A stretch of 51,996 bases of DNA. Source: Pseudomonadaceae bacterium (GTDB lineage: Bacteria > Pseudomonadota > Gammaproteobacteria > Pseudomonadales > Pseudomonadaceae). Under the pieces are notes generated by a model. The model did not search any database. It saw only the letters and a list, made by a program, of their open reading frames with translations, and had not been told where the DNA came from. The stretch lies in the NCBI GenBank assembly GCA_019745275.1, contig JAIETJ010000086.1, positions 1 through 51,996 of the forward strand. Direction: 5' to 3'. The position numbers and the translations under genes were made by a program. Of this stretch, positions 1-8,524 are shown in pieces; position 1 is the first letter of the stretch; each line of letters starts with the position of its first letter.

Positions 1-94
1 TGTGACCGACCATCTGCAGCGCCTGAAACGGCACCATCACTTCATAATCTTCAACGTAGTCGCCAACCAACATCAAAATCTTCTTCGCCGCCAT
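1..94 (-). CDS. DJ-1/PfpI family protein, 5' part only
   Basis: Only the first 31 codons lie in the window; the rest runs off the left edge. The translation starts MAAKKILMLVGDYVEDYEV, which matches the N-terminal beta strand and loop of DJ-1/PfpI glutamine-amidotransferase-like proteins of Pseudomonas. The catalytic Cys of this fold would be further downstream and cannot be checked. The start is supported by a GGGAG ribosome-binding site about 8 bases upstream of the ATG at 92-94. Members range from proteases and chaperones to glyoxalases, so no specific function can be given. Confidence 0.8.
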   Translation of the reverse strand, partial: MAAKKILMLVGDYVEDYEVMVPFQALQMVGH

Positions 95-217
95 GCTCGC
101 TCTCCCGTGGATGAATGCTGTGAGCAAAGTATCCAGCAGACACAAGCGGGCCGGGTAATAGCCGGGTACTACAGAAAAAAATGCGCAGCGCGGCGCACAG
201 CAGGCAACCCAAAACGA

Positions 218-250
218 AAAACCCCCGTAACTTTTCAGTTACGGGGGTTT
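218..250 (-). terminator. Rho-independent terminator after tRNA-Ser
   Basis: Arms AACCCCCGTAAC and GTTACGGGGGTT form a GC-rich stem with a 6-base loop. On the minus strand a T-rich tract follows. It sits 8 bases beyond the tRNA 3' end and so ends the tRNA transcript. Confidence 0.9.
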
Positions 251-258
251 CTAATTAG

Positions 259-348
259 TGGCGGAGAGATAGGGATTTGAACCCTAGGTACTGTCGCCAG
301 TACAACGGATTTCGAATCCGTCCCGTTCGGCCACTCCGGCATCTCTCC
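259..348 (-). tRNA. tRNA-Ser(CGA)
   Basis: On the minus strand a 90-nt tRNA folds with acceptor GGAGAGA/TCTCTCC, discriminator G and encoded CCA. The anticodon stem ACGGA/TCCGT holds the loop TTCGAAA, giving anticodon CGA, which reads UCG codons. The long variable arm (TGTACTGGCGACAGTACC) is the class II hallmark of tRNA-Ser. A tRNA-Ser also lies next to purC in P. aeruginosa. Confidence 0.97.
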
Positions 349-358
349 AGCGGCGCGC

Positions 359-387
359 ATCATAACAGCTCTAATCCTGAAGGCGAA
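359..387 (-). promoter_or_regulatory. Possible promoter of tRNA-Ser
   Basis: On the minus strand TATGAT (359-364) is a good -10 box. It would start transcription a few bases before the tRNA 5' end at 348. The -35 position at 17-bp spacing (382-387) reads TTCGCC, a poor match, so the call rests mainly on the -10 box and its position. Confidence 0.35.
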
Positions 388-473
388 GCCCGTAAGTGGA
401 TTTTCTTCTGTTATCAATTGCTTGGCGAACCTCGCAGGCATTAGCCGGCAAGCCAGTCGACAGGTTTAAACGC

Positions 474-499
474 CTCAGGGCAGCCGAACCTGCCCTGAG
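474..499 (-). terminator. Hairpin after purC, probable terminator
   Basis: Arms CTCAGGGCAG and CTGCCCTGAG (10 bp, perfect, 6-base loop) lie 19 bases past the purC stop. The minus-strand T tract that follows is weak (GCGTTTAAA); the plus-strand side is more T-rich. It probably ends the purC transcript. Confidence 0.6.
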
Positions 500-518
500 T
501 GTTTTGTTACTGCAGCGT

Positions 519-1388
519 TTAACCGATTAATCGGGTCAGCGCTTCGCGGTATTTGTCGGCGGTTTTTTGCGCGACGTCGGCAGGCACGGCTGGCGCTGGC
601 GGCTCTTTGTTCCAGCCAGTAGTTTCCAGCCAGTCGCGCACGAACTGTTTGTCGAAGCTCGGTGGATTGCTGCCTTCGGCATAACTGTCGGCGGGCCAGA
701 AGCGGCTGGAGTCCGGCGTTAGGGCTTCGTCCATCAGGGTCAGGGTGCCGTGCTCATCTAAGCCAAACTCAAACTTGGTGTCAGCGATAATGATGCCACG
801 GGTGGCGGCGTACTCAACCGCGGCGCTGTACAGGGCAATCGAGGTGTCACGCACCTTGGCTGCCAGTTCGCTACCAATAATGGCTTCGCACTGGGCAAAC
901 GAGATATTTTCGTCGTGATCGCCAACGGCCGCCTTGGTCGAGGGGGTGAAAATTGGCTGCGGCAACTTGGCCGCTTCTTTCAAACCCGCGGGCAATTGAA
1001 TACCGCAAACGGTGCCGCTCTTCTGGTATTCCTTCCAGCCAGAACCGACGATATAGCCGCGCACAATGGCCTCAACGGCCACCGGCTGCAGGCGCTTGGC
1101 GACTACGGCGCGACCTTCAACCAAGGGTAATTCGGCGGCGCTGACCACATCTTCAACGGCGTCACCGGTGAAGTGGTTGGGTACCAGATCCGCCAACTTA
1201 GCGAACCAAAAATTCGAGATAGCGGTAAGAATTTTGCCCTTATCCGGAATCGGCTCATTAAGAATCACGTCGAAAGCCGAGAGCCGATCGGTGGCGACCA
1301 TCAGCATACGTTGCGCGTCGATCTCGTAGAGATCACGCACTTTGCCAGAGTAGATTTTCTTCAAACTTAACGAGGTTGGGCTGGTCAT
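519..1388 (-). CDS. purC: SAICAR synthetase, long-form PurC
   Basis: Catalyses ATP-dependent joining of CAIR and aspartate to give SAICAR in purine synthesis. The 289-aa product starts with [14 protein letters not shown] and has [12 protein letters not shown], the signature-like [27 protein letters not shown] and [19 protein letters not shown]. These are features of the long (about 290-300 aa) class found in betaproteobacteria and yeast. The short form of about 236 aa, starting MEKREELYRGKAKSVY, is the one I know from P. aeruginosa and E. coli. The locus (downstream of bamC-dapA, beside tRNA-Ser) is nevertheless the usual Pseudomonas purC position. The 157-bp gap from bamC holds a hairpin and a repeat, so purC may have its own promoter. 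Confidence 0.96.
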   Translation of the reverse strand: MTSPTSLSLKKIYSGKVRDLYEIDAQRMLMVATDRLSAFDVILNEPIPDKGKILTAISNFWFAKLADLVPNHFTGDAVEDVVSAAELPLVEGRAVVAKRLQPVAVEAIVRGYIVGSGWKEYQKSGTVCGIQLPAGLKEAAKLPQPIFTPSTKAAVGDHDENISFAQCEAIIGSELAAKVRDTSIALYSAAVEYAATRGIIIADTKFEFGLDEHGTLTLMDEALTPDSSRFWPADSYAEGSNPPSFDKQFVRDWLETTGWNKEPPAPAVPADVAQKTADKYREALTRLIG

Positions 1389-1418
1389 GGGTCAATTTCC
1401 ACTGCTATCTAACGAAAC

Positions 1419-1443
1419 AGGCGAAACCCGAGGGGTTTCGCCT
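1419..1443 (-). terminator. Hairpin between bamC and purC
   Basis: The arms GGCGAAACC and GGTTTCGCC enclose a short loop. On the minus strand the stem is followed by TGTTTCG, only a weak T tract. It may partly end the dapA-bamC transcript or protect its 3' end. Confidence 0.45.
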
Positions 1444-1468
1444 ATTGCTGACTGACTCGATACTGTCT

Positions 1469-1543
1469 GTAGGGTGGATGACGCTTTACCCATCTACCAT
1501 GGCTCGGTGGCGATGGTGAATGAAACGTGGGTCATCCCCCTAC
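1469..1543. repeat. Degenerate inverted repeat of GTAGGG type
   Basis: The outer ends GTAGGGTGGATGAC and GTCATCCCCCTAC are imperfect inverted repeats that enclose about 45 bp. Such GTAGGGTGG-type palindromes are common between genes in gammaproteobacteria. It lies in the bamC-purC gap, with no coding potential seen. Confidence 0.5.
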
Positions 1544-1545
1544 GC

Positions 1546-2676
1546 TTAACCGAGGTTTTCTTGAATGCGGCTGAGAACGCTGCGAGCTATTTCGGCCGGT
1601 GCAACGGTATTTGAGTCTTTCTCAACCGAGACTTGCACGCTGTCACCAACTTTGGTTAAGCGCACCTGAAAACGCTCGGCACTTTCTTCAATCTCAGCTG
1701 GGTCGACCGCGCCACCGATAAATGGCAGCCAAGAGAAGAAACCCGGCTTTTCATCGGCAGCCGCATTCGGATCAAGGTTGATGTAATACACACCCAAACT
1801 ACGGTTTAAGTCGTCGATATGAATTTGCGCCAAATCTAACGAACGCCCAACACTCGACCAAGAGCGATCAAGGTCCGCCCCAAGGTTCAAGATCGGATTA
1901 CCGTTACCGTCGACGATCATGCTAATCCGGCTCGGCGTGTCGAAGCTTTGCCCCGCCAACAACGAGACCGAACCACCCTGCTCAGCACTGTTGGACAAAT
2001 TCGCCAACATTTCATCCAGCAACGCGGCTTCTAAACCAGGATTACCATTGCTGCTAGGCCATGGCTGATCAACCGTGCTACCAGCGGCGCGCTCAACGCT
2101 GACCACAAATATTTCGCTGGTATTACGTTGCACGCCAGGTTCAACACGCACTCGAATGCGGGTTTCGCCACCGGCTTCGGTTAAGGCCACACGACTACTG
2201 AGACGACGCGCCAAGGTTGAGGAAATTTGCTCAATCGGCTGCCAAGCAGTGCTGAACTCACCCACTTGCGGGCGCTCATCGACGACTTTAAAGCCGTTAT
2301 CTTCGAAGAACTGCCGGGCCACCGGCCACACCTCAGCAGGCGGCCGCTGAGCTACGATCCAGCGCGAATCACCGGCTTTTTGCAGGCTAAAATCAGTGCC
2401 GGCGGTCAGGTCTTTCAATACTGGCGGACGCGGAACTTCAAACTCAGAATTATCTTGCGCCACTCGCATAGCAGGCACATTGCCCGGTATGGGTAGCAGT
2501 GGGTCTAGGCGCTTAGCCGTCACACCGGCAGGAATTTGCAATGGCGCGGTTTCACGCGCATCAAGGTAATCATTGCCACGATCACGAAAGTAGCCGTCAT
2601 CGCCCCAAAGCCAGCCACAACCACTGGTGCTGGAGATAATCAGAGCTAGTGCGGAAAGTCCGGCCAGTCGCTTCAT
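1546..2676 (-). CDS. bamC: Outer membrane assembly lipoprotein BamC
   Basis: A lipoprotein of the BAM complex, which folds beta-barrel proteins into the outer membrane. The frame is open further upstream, but the ATG at 2674-2676 begins MKRLAGLSALALIISSTSGC, a lipoprotein signal ending at a lipidated Cys. GAGGAA lies about 9 bases upstream of this ATG. The mature protein (376 aa in all) has the unstructured N-terminal segment and two NlpB/BamC helix-grip repeats. The order dapA-bamC with a 35-bp gap on the same strand is the usual one, so they are probably co-transcribed. Confidence 0.93.
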   Translation of the reverse strand: MKRLAGLSALALIISSTSGCGWLWGDDGYFRDRGNDYLDARETAPLQIPAGVTAKRLDPLLPIPGNVPAMRVAQDNSEFEVPRPPVLKDLTAGTDFSLQKAGDSRWIVAQRPPAEVWPVARQFFEDNGFKVVDERPQVGEFSTAWQPIEQISSTLARRLSSRVALTEAGGETRIRVRVEPGVQRNTSEIFVVSVERAAGSTVDQPWPSSNGNPGLEAALLDEMLANLSNSAEQGGSVSLLAGQSFDTPSRISMIVDGNGNPILNLGADLDRSWSSVGRSLDLAQIHIDDLNRSLGVYYINLDPNAAADEKPGFFSWLPFIGGAVDPAEIEESAERFQVRLTKVGDSVQVSVEKDSNTVAPAEIARSVLSRIQENLG

Positions 2677-2711
2677 GCGCAACAATTCCTCAATCAAATG
2701 CAAGTTCTCAA

Positions 2712-3590
2712 TTAAACCAATACGCCGGTCTGGCTCAGGGCCAAACGCAGCGGTTCTTGACAGCGCGGGGTCAGCCACGTGAGCGGCAGACGAATGCCGT
2801 CCGGCATCATGCCCATCTCATGCAGCGCCCACTTTACCGGAATCGGGTTGGACTCGATAAACAGTGCTTTGTGTAACGGCATCAGACGGTCATTAATCGC
2901 CCGCGCCACCTCAGCGTCACCGCGCATAGCCGCCGCGCAGAGCTCACTCATCAAGCGCGGCGCTACGTTAGCCGTCACCGAGATATTGCCCTTGCCGCCC
3001 ATTAACATCAGCTCAACGGCCGTGGCATCGTCACCGGAATACACCAAGAAGTCCGGGCTGACGCGCGCCAGAATTTCTTTAGCGCGGTCGAGATCACCGG
3101 TGGCTTCTTTAATGCCGATGATATTCGGCACTGTCGAGAGACGCACCACGGTATCGGCAAGCATGTCGCAGACCGTACGGCCAGGCACGTTGTAGAGAAT
3201 TTGCGGGATGTCGACCGACTCAGCGATATGCCGAAAATGCAGGTACAGGCCTTCTTGGGTTGGCTTGTTGTAATACGGAGTGACGAGCAGGCAGGCATCA
3301 GCGCCAACTTCTTTGGCGGCGCGGGTCAGTTCAACCGACTCACGGGTGGAATTACCACCGGTGCCGGCAATCACCGGAATGCGCCCATTAACTTGCGCCA
3401 CTACCCGACGAATGACCTCCGTGTGCTCGTGCACATCCAGAGTCGCCGACTCGCCGGTAGTGCCGACGGCCACGATGGCATTGGTGCCTTCTTGCAGGTG
3501 GAAGTCCACCAGTTTGCTCAGGCTGTCCCAGTCTAGGCCGCCCTGCGCATCCATGGGTGTGACCAAAGCCACCATACTGCCCGCAATCAT
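2712..3590 (-). CDS. dapA: 4-hydroxy-tetrahydrodipicolinate synthase
   Basis: Condenses pyruvate with aspartate semialdehyde, the first committed step to lysine and diaminopimelate. Using the ATG at 3588-3590, preceded by AGGAG, the protein is 292 aa, the normal family length. The Schiff-base lysine is K161 in GIKEATGDL, the catalytic tyrosine is Y133 in YNVPGRT, and GTTGES (43-48) binds pyruvate carboxylate. A 50-codon upstream extension in frame lacks family similarity and was not used. It heads the dapA-bamC unit and is divergent from the gcvR-like gene. Confidence 0.97.
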   Translation of the reverse strand: MIAGSMVALVTPMDAQGGLDWDSLSKLVDFHLQEGTNAIVAVGTTGESATLDVHEHTEVIRRVVAQVNGRIPVIAGTGGNSTRESVELTRAAKEVGADACLLVTPYYNKPTQEGLYLHFRHIAESVDIPQILYNVPGRTVCDMLADTVVRLSTVPNIIGIKEATGDLDRAKEILARVSPDFLVYSGDDATAVELMLMGGKGNISVTANVAPRLMSELCAAAMRGDAEVARAINDRLMPLHKALFIESNPIPVKWALHEMGMMPDGIRLPLTWLTPRCQEPLRLALSQTGVLV

Positions 3591-3821
3591 GCCACCGCTC
3601 CTGCCGTAAAAAAGAGAGGCGCAATGGTACTGTCGCCACCCTCCTTGCACAAGCAAAGGTCTTGCCTGTCTTGCGCAGCCCATCATTCCAGTAATCAATG
3701 CTGCGTATAGCCATGACGCAATCCGGACTGTTGCAAGCATTCCCCTCGCGGCCGCTTTTCGCTAACCTGCAAGCCAATTTGCCGCCAGTGGCAAAATCTT
3801 CTCTTGCCTTAGGAATGTTGC

Positions 3822-4379
3822 ATGTCCACCCCACCAGCCCGCGAACAATTTCTTGTTATTAGCGCCCTTGGTACCAACTCAATGGAGTTGACCAACATTC
3901 TTAGCCGCGCCAGCCATGAAAACCGTTGTTCGGTGGTCAGTACCCGCCTAAGCAGGCACGGTGAATACAGCGCCTTGGTACTGCAATTAGCCGGCAGCTG
4001 GGATGCCCTAGCGCGCTTGGAGACCAGCCTGCCAAGCCTCGCTAAGAAGCATGACTTCATTATTAGCGTGACCCGCAGCGCCGCCCAAGAAATCCGCCCG
4101 CAAGCGCTGCCTTATGTGGCCTACGTGAGTTCGGTGTATCGCCCGGACATCCTCAACGAGCTGTGCCAGTTCTTTATCGATCACAAGGTTGAGCTGGAGT
4201 CGATGACCTGCGAAACCTACCTGGCGCCACAAACTGGCGGCACCATGCTCAACGCCACCCTGACCGTGACGCTGCCTGCTGGCACCCAGATTAGTTGGTT
4301 GCGTGACCAGTTCTTGGATTTCTCCGACGCGCTGAATTTAGACTCACTGATCGAGCCTTGGCGCCCGCAAAATCCATAA
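3822..4379 (+). CDS. Glycine cleavage repressor-like ACT protein (GcvR family)
   Basis: 185 aa with two ACT domains: residues about 8-80 (FLVISALGTNSMELTNIL) and about 95-180 (YVAYVSSVYRPDILNELCQF). In E. coli, GcvR binds glycine and restrains GcvA, but many Pseudomonas homologues are untested. The start is set by AGGAA 7 bases before the ATG. It is followed after 10 bp by bcp, as in P. aeruginosa (PA1009-PA1008), so the two are likely one transcript. No DNA-binding domain is visible, consistent with action through a partner protein. Confidence 0.85.
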   Translation: MSTPPAREQFLVISALGTNSMELTNILSRASHENRCSVVSTRLSRHGEYSALVLQLAGSWDALARLETSLPSLAKKHDFIISVTRSAAQEIRPQALPYVAYVSSVYRPDILNELCQFFIDHKVELESMTCETYLAPQTGGTMLNATLTVTLPAGTQISWLRDQFLDFSDALNLDSLIEPWRPQNP

Positions 4380-4389
4380 GGAGCGACAC

Positions 4390-4863
4390 ATGGCCGTTTC
4401 ACTTGAGCAACCTGTAAGCGACTTTCAGGCCCAAGCCACCAGCGGCCAACAGGTTGCGCTGAGTGCGCTAAAGGGTCAGCAGGTGGTGCTGTACTTCTAC
4501 CCGAAAGACAGCACCCCAGGCTGCACCACCGAAGGCCAAGGTTTTCGCGACCAATACACACAGTTTCAGGCGGCCAACACCTTAATCTTTGGCATTTCGC
4601 GTGACAGCTTAAAGGCCCATGAAAACTTCAAAGCCAAACAGCAGTTCCCCTTCGAACTGATCAGTGATGGCGATGAAGCACTTTGCCAACTGTTTGCTGT
4701 GATCAAGCTGAAAAAACTCTACGGCAAAGAGTATCTGGGCATTGAGCGCAGTACCTTTCTGCTCGACACTGCCGGCGTACTGCGCCAAGAGTGGCGCGGC
4801 GTTAAAGTGCCGGGGCATGTGGACGCCGTTTTGGCCGCCGCACAAGCGCTACAGCAGGGCTAA
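4390..4863 (+). CDS. bcp: Thioredoxin-dependent peroxiredoxin (Bcp/PrxQ)
   Basis: Reduces hydrogen peroxide and organic peroxides using a peroxidatic cysteine. At 157 aa it has the family length. FYPKDSTPGCTTEGQGFRD contains the active-site PGCT with C45. The resolving Cys found five residues later in E. coli Bcp (C50) is absent (residue 50 is Gln). The only other Cys is C99 in DEALCQLF, so the enzyme is either 1-Cys or uses C99. An AAGGAG site lies just upstream of the ATG. Confidence 0.95.
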   Translation: MAVSLEQPVSDFQAQATSGQQVALSALKGQQVVLYFYPKDSTPGCTTEGQGFRDQYTQFQAANTLIFGISRDSLKAHENFKAKQQFPFELISDGDEALCQLFAVIKLKKLYGKEYLGIERSTFLLDTAGVLRQEWRGVKVPGHVDAVLAAAQALQQG

Positions 4864-4883
4864 ACGGCGCAAAACCGCCTACT

Positions 4884-5135
4884 TCAGGCCTTACGCAGCC
4901 AATACCGATATACCCCCTGCTCGGTTTCTTCATGTTCAAGCACATGCCCCGCCAAACGGGCAAAGGCGCGAAAGTCACGCTGTGAACCGGCATCAGTGGC
5001 AATTACCTTTAACAACTCACCGCTGGCCAAACTATTTAAGGCCAGCTTGGCCTTAAGCAAGGGCAACGGACAACTCAAACCACTGGCATCTACTTCTAGG
5101 GCACAGACGGTTAATCGATCAAACACTTCAGTCAT
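4884..5135 (-). CDS. TusA-like sulfur carrier protein
   Basis: 83 aa with the TusA/SirA fold and the CPxP motif GLSCPLPLLKAK (Cys22), the persulfide-carrying residue in this family. The homologue in the same P. aeruginosa position is PA1006, linked to molybdenum cofactor homeostasis; that role is inferred here from synteny only. It converges on bcp with a 20-bp gap and is divergent from bepA. Confidence 0.88.
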   Translation of the reverse strand: MTEVFDRLTVCALEVDASGLSCPLPLLKAKLALNSLASGELLKVIATDAGSQRDFRAFARLAGHVLEHEETEQGVYRYWLRKA

Positions 5136-5240
5136 AGCGCTACCTTTTTCTAAGCGCGCAGAATAGCCATACCGCGCAGCTCTGGCCAGCGACCCAAGTA
5201 CACGGCTACAGTAGCGCCTTTATCGCCAAGAGCCATGTGC

Positions 5241-6674
5241 ATGAACCTTTTGCGCCCCACGCTGTTAACCCTGGCCTGCCTACTTGCCTCGCCCGGGATA
5301 GCCAGCGATTTGCCCTCGCTTGGCGACGCCAGCTCTTCAGTGGTATCTCCGCAACAAGAACACCTGCTCGGCCGGGCATGGCTAAGTTTACTGCGCGGCC
5401 AAGTGGCGCAAATTGATGATCCACAGATTAAAAACTTCGTTGAAACCAGCGTATACAAACTGGCCGAAACCAGCCAAGTTGAGGATCGGCGCTTAGAGTT
5501 TGTGCTTATCAAAAGCCCACAACTCAATGCCTTTGCCGCGCCCGGCGGCATTATTGGGGTCAATGGCGGACTGTTTTTGTACGCACAAACCGAGGCCGAA
5601 TACGCCTCAGTACTCGCCCACGAATTAGCTCACTTATCGCAACGGCACTTTGCCCGCGGCCAAGAGGCGCAGCAAAAAATGCAACTGCCGATGATGGCGG
5701 CACTGCTTGGCGGCATCATCGCCGCCGCCGCTGGCGCTGGCGACGCCGGCATTGCTGCCATCGTTGGCAGCCAAGCGGCAGCCATGCAAGAACGACAACG
5801 TTTCTCCCGACAGAACGAGCAAGAAGCTGACCGCATCGGCATTCTTAACTTGGAAAAAGCCGGCTACGACCCGCGCGCCATGCCAAGCATGTTTGAACGT
5901 TTGATGCGCCAATACCGCTACGACCGCAAACCTCCTGAGTTTTTGCTCAGCCACCCGGTTAGCGAGTCGCGCATTGCCGACACCCGCAACCGCGCCGAGC
6001 AGTATCCAGGCAGCGGGATTAAAGACAGCGAGCGCTATCAACTGATGCGCGTCCGCGTGCAGATGCTCTTTGAGGAAACGCCCGGTCTTGCAGCCAAACG
6101 CTACCGCAGCATCCTCGACGAGCATCCAAAGCAAGATGTCGCACGCTACGGCTTAGCCTTGGCACAGCTCAAGGGCGGCATACTTGATGAGGCCCGCGAA
6201 ACACTTAAACCCTTGCTGGCCAAAGCCCCCAACGAACTGGCCTACAACCTGGTACTTATTGAGTTAGACACCACGGCTAGCCGCTTAAATGACGCGCAAG
6301 ACCGCGTACAGCGCTTACTCAAACTGTACCCTAACGACTACCCGCTCAATCAGAGTTATGTCGACTTATTGCTTAAGCAAAACCGCCCTGGCGAAGCGGA
6401 AAAAGTGCTCGATGCATTGGTTAAAAAACGCCCGAACGACCCGGACATTTGGTATCAGGTGGCAGAAACCCGCGGCTTGTCGAAAAACATCATCGGCCTG
6501 CATCAGGCGCGCGCCGAGTACTTTGCGCTAGTCGGCGACTTTGATCAGGCCATCCAGCAACTCGACCTCGCCAAACGCCGCGCCAGCAATAACTTCCAAC
6601 TGGCCTCACGAATAGATGCCCGACAGAAGATATTTATCGAACAGCAGCAAATGGTTAAAAAGATGCTGCGCTAA
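5241..6674 (+). CDS. bepA: Periplasmic M48 metalloprotease/chaperone BepA
   Basis: Helps assemble or degrade LptD and other outer membrane proteins. MNLLRPTLLTLACLLASPG is a Sec signal. The zinc motif HELAH is at residues 127-131 and the third ligand is in NEQEADRIG (about 190). The C-terminal third (from about 300) is made of TPR repeats. An ATG six bases earlier (5235) would add Met-Cys, but the AAGAG site at 5228-5232 is better spaced (8 bases) for 5241. The gene ends at a split bidirectional terminator shared with nadA. Confidence 0.93.
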   Translation: MNLLRPTLLTLACLLASPGIASDLPSLGDASSSVVSPQQEHLLGRAWLSLLRGQVAQIDDPQIKNFVETSVYKLAETSQVEDRRLEFVLIKSPQLNAFAAPGGIIGVNGGLFLYAQTEAEYASVLAHELAHLSQRHFARGQEAQQKMQLPMMAALLGGIIAAAAGAGDAGIAAIVGSQAAAMQERQRFSRQNEQEADRIGILNLEKAGYDPRAMPSMFERLMRQYRYDRKPPEFLLSHPVSESRIADTRNRAEQYPGSGIKDSERYQLMRVRVQMLFEETPGLAAKRYRSILDEHPKQDVARYGLALAQLKGGILDEARETLKPLLAKAPNELAYNLVLIELDTTASRLNDAQDRVQRLLKLYPNDYPLNQSYVDLLLKQNRPGEAEKVLDALVKKRPNDPDIWYQVAETRGLSKNIIGLHQARAEYFALVGDFDQAIQQLDLAKRRASNNFQLASRIDARQKIFIEQQQMVKKMLR

Positions 6675-6694
6675 CTCAGTTGATTTTTGCCCAT

Positions 6695-6976
6695 TAAAAA
6701 ACCGGCTAATCAGGCTGTGTAAAAACGTAGCGAGCGAAGGTTAGTGCGACGCCCGATCCTTCGGGCCAGCTGCATTTCCCACATCCATGTGGGTCACAAG
6801 GCAAAAGCAGGCGCAACGTAGCGAAGCGCAGTAACAGCCGTAGGCTGGCCCGCAGGGCGAGCGAAGCGAGTCAAAAGCGCAGTTTACGGGTTGTAAATGA
6901 GCATTTTGAGCCTGTTTTTAACGCCGCATAACCGAGCGCAGTAGTTTTCCCACAGTCTGTAATAGCCGGTTTTTTA
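6695..6976. terminator. Bidirectional terminator split by a repeat element
   Basis: TAAAAAACCGGCTA (6695-6708) and its exact complement TAGCCGGTTTTTTA (6963-6976) flank the repeat at 6711-6959. With the repeat and one TAAT copy removed, the arms would close into a compact terminator between convergent bepA and nadA. As it stands, the arms are more than 250 bases apart. Confidence 0.7.
6711..6959. mobile_element. MITE-like element, copy A
   Basis: 249 bp with imperfect terminal inverted repeats: CAGGCTGTGTAAAAACGTAG at the left and, read inward, CAGACTGTGGGAAAACTACT at the right. Both ends abut TAAT (6707-6710 and 6960-6963), a probable target duplication. The interior is a chain of hairpins, including GCCCGA/TTCGGGC, CCCACAT/ATGTGGG and TTTAC/GTAAA (6883-6897). 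The segment AAAGCGCAGTTTAC to TTTTTAACGC recurs at 44680-44730. There is no open reading frame, so it would need a transposase from elsewhere. It fills most of the 323-bp gap between bepA and nadA. Confidence 0.75.
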
Positions 6977-6997
6977 TTACCTGCTGAACAGTACCGA

Positions 6998-8056
6998 CTA
7001 AGCGTTACCCTGCTGCTGCAGACGCGCCGCCTGGGTAAAGTCGAGCATGCGTTTAAGTGGGCGTACGGCGCGTGGAGTCAGCGCAGGATCAACCAGGATC
7101 TCGTTACTACCCTCGCGCAGACACTGCAGGGTGCGCTCTAGGGTATTCATGGCCATCCACGGGCAATTTGCGCAACTGCGGCACGCAGCGCCATTCCCAG
7201 CCGTAGGTGCGGCGATAAACACCTTGTCCGGACACAGCTGCTGCATCTTGTAGAAGATGCCGCGATCGGTGGCGACGATAAAAGTTTTATTCGGCAGGGT
7301 TTGCGCGGCCTTGATCAATTGGCTGGTCGAACCCACCGCATCAGCCAGATCAATCACCGCTGCGGGCGACTCAGGATGCACCAACACCGCCGCATCCGGG
7401 TACAGCGCCTGCATGTCTTGCAACTGGCGCGCCTTGAACTCCTCGTGAACGATACAGGCACCGTCCCACAACAGCATATCGGCCCCGGTTTGCTTTTGAA
7501 TGTAAGCACCGAGGTGCTTGTCCGGGGCCCAGATAATTTTCTCGCCGTTATCCATCAGGCTTTCGACAATTTCCAGCGCGCAGCTAGAGGTCACGACCCA
7601 ATCGGCACGGGCTTTAACGGCGGCCGAGGTATTGGCATACACCACCACAGTGCGCTCCGGGTGCTGATCACAAAAGGCCGCGAACTCATCAACCGGGCAG
7701 CCGAGGTCGAGCGAACAGGTCGCCTCAAGCGTCGGCATCAGGATGCGTTTTTCTGGGTTAAGAATCTTGGCGGTCTCGCCCATAAACTTAACGCCCGCCA
7801 CCAGCACCGTTTGCGCTGAACTTTGACTGCCGAAACGGGCCATTTCTAACGAGTCGGACACGCAACCGCCGGTTTCTTCGGCCAGCGCCTGAATCACCGG
7901 ATCGCAATAATAATGCGCCACTAACACGGCATTCTGCGCCGTCAATTCAGCCGCAATAGCTGCGCGATAATGCGCTTGCTCGGCATCAGTCAACGGTTTG
8001 GGTTGCTGTGCATCGAGATGTGCCTGCACAAGCAGACGTTCGGCAATCTGAGACAT
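6998..8056 (-). CDS. nadA: Quinolinate synthase
   Basis: Makes quinolinate from iminoaspartate and dihydroxyacetone phosphate for NAD synthesis. At 352 aa it is of the usual proteobacterial length. Candidate [4Fe-4S] ligands are C120 (LDLGCP), C201 (DGACIVHEE) and one Cys of [10 protein letters not shown] (290-299), corresponding to E. coli C113, C200 and C297. Nothing else of the NAD pathway is adjacent. It is convergent with bepA, as in P. aeruginosa, but here the next genes upstream are tRNAs rather than the pqs region. Confidence 0.96.
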   Translation of the reverse strand: MSQIAERLLVQAHLDAQQPKPLTDAEQAHYRAAIAAELTAQNAVLVAHYYCDPVIQALAEETGGCVSDSLEMARFGSQSSAQTVLVAGVKFMGETAKILNPEKRILMPTLEATCSLDLGCPVDEFAAFCDQHPERTVVVYANTSAAVKARADWVVTSSCALEIVESLMDNGEKIIWAPDKHLGAYIQKQTGADMLLWDGACIVHEEFKARQLQDMQALYPDAAVLVHPESPAAVIDLADAVGSTSQLIKAAQTLPNKTFIVATDRGIFYKMQQLCPDKVFIAAPTAGNGAACRSCANCPWMAMNTLERTLQCLREGSNEILVDPALTPRAVRPLKRMLDFTQAARLQQQGNA

Positions 8057-8221
8057 GCGGTAAGACCTGTTAGCGTGGGGCGCGAGCGACGAGTATATCA
8101 GTGGCGCGCAGCGTAACCGAAGCGACTCAACACACCGCGCTCGCCAAGCAGCTAAGCCAGAGCACTCGAGTAACCACTCGCATTAACAGAGCAGCCGGCA
8201 ACATTTACTGTCGCCCATAAA

Positions 8222-8246
8222 AGAAAAAGGCGCCCTAGGGCGCCTT
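8222..8246 (-). terminator. Terminator after tRNA-Pro
   Basis: AAGGCGCCC and GGGCGCCTT form a perfect stem with a minimal TA centre. On the minus strand it is followed by TTTCTTTTA. It lies 10 bases past the tRNA-Pro 3' end. Confidence 0.9.
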
Positions 8247-8256
8247 GAACTTTATA

Positions 8257-8333
8257 TGGTCGGGGTAAGGGGATTCGAACTCCTGACATCCTGCTCCCAA
8301 AGCAGGCGCGCTACCGGACTGCGCTATACCCCG
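8257..8333 (-). tRNA. tRNA-Pro(UGG)
   Basis: A 77-nt cloverleaf on the minus strand. The acceptor is CGGGGTA/TACCCCG with discriminator A and encoded CCA. The anticodon stem CCTGC/GCAGG holds the loop TTTGGGA, giving anticodon UGG. The T arm GGAGTTCGAATCCCC is normal. It probably shares a transcript with the tRNA-Lys 57 bases upstream. Confidence 0.97.
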
Positions 8334-8390
8334 GTATATGCAACGGCTTGGCGTGTAACTCATCGCTAAACCATTACATGTTGAAAATGA

Positions 8391-8466
8391 TGGTGGGTCG
8401 TGTGGGATTCGAACCTACGACCAATTGGTTAAAAGCCAACTGCTCTACCAACTGAGCTAACGACCC
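8391..8466 (-). tRNA. tRNA-Lys(UUU)
   Basis: A 76-nt cloverleaf on the minus strand. The acceptor is GGGTCGT/ACGACCC with A and encoded CCA. The anticodon stem GTTGG/CCAAT holds the loop CTTTTAA, anticodon UUU. In P. aeruginosa the tRNA-Lys next to queC is a known integration site of genomic islands. No island or repeated tRNA 3' end is present here. Confidence 0.97.
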
Positions 8467-8478
8467 ATCAAGCCGCGT

Positions 8479-8506
8479 ATCATACTGATTTATTTAATAA
8501 AATCAA
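8479..8506 (-). promoter_or_regulatory. Promoter of tRNA-Lys/tRNA-Pro
   Basis: On the minus strand TTGATT (8501-8506) and TATGAT (8479-8484) are separated by 16 bp. This places the start about 6 bases before the tRNA-Lys 5' end. The spacer is AT-rich, as expected for a strong sigma-70 stable-RNA promoter. Confidence 0.75.
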
Positions 8507-8524
8507 CATCCACCAAGCAACAAT

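Noticed and set aside
2..280. A 92-codon frame on the plus strand at the left edge
   Set aside because: It crosses the start of the DJ-1 gene and the tRNA terminator, so it is not a real gene.
6711..6959. Remnant of a full insertion sequence with transposase
   Set aside because: No frame in any direction resembles a transposase, and the interior is only hairpins, so a non-autonomous element fits better.
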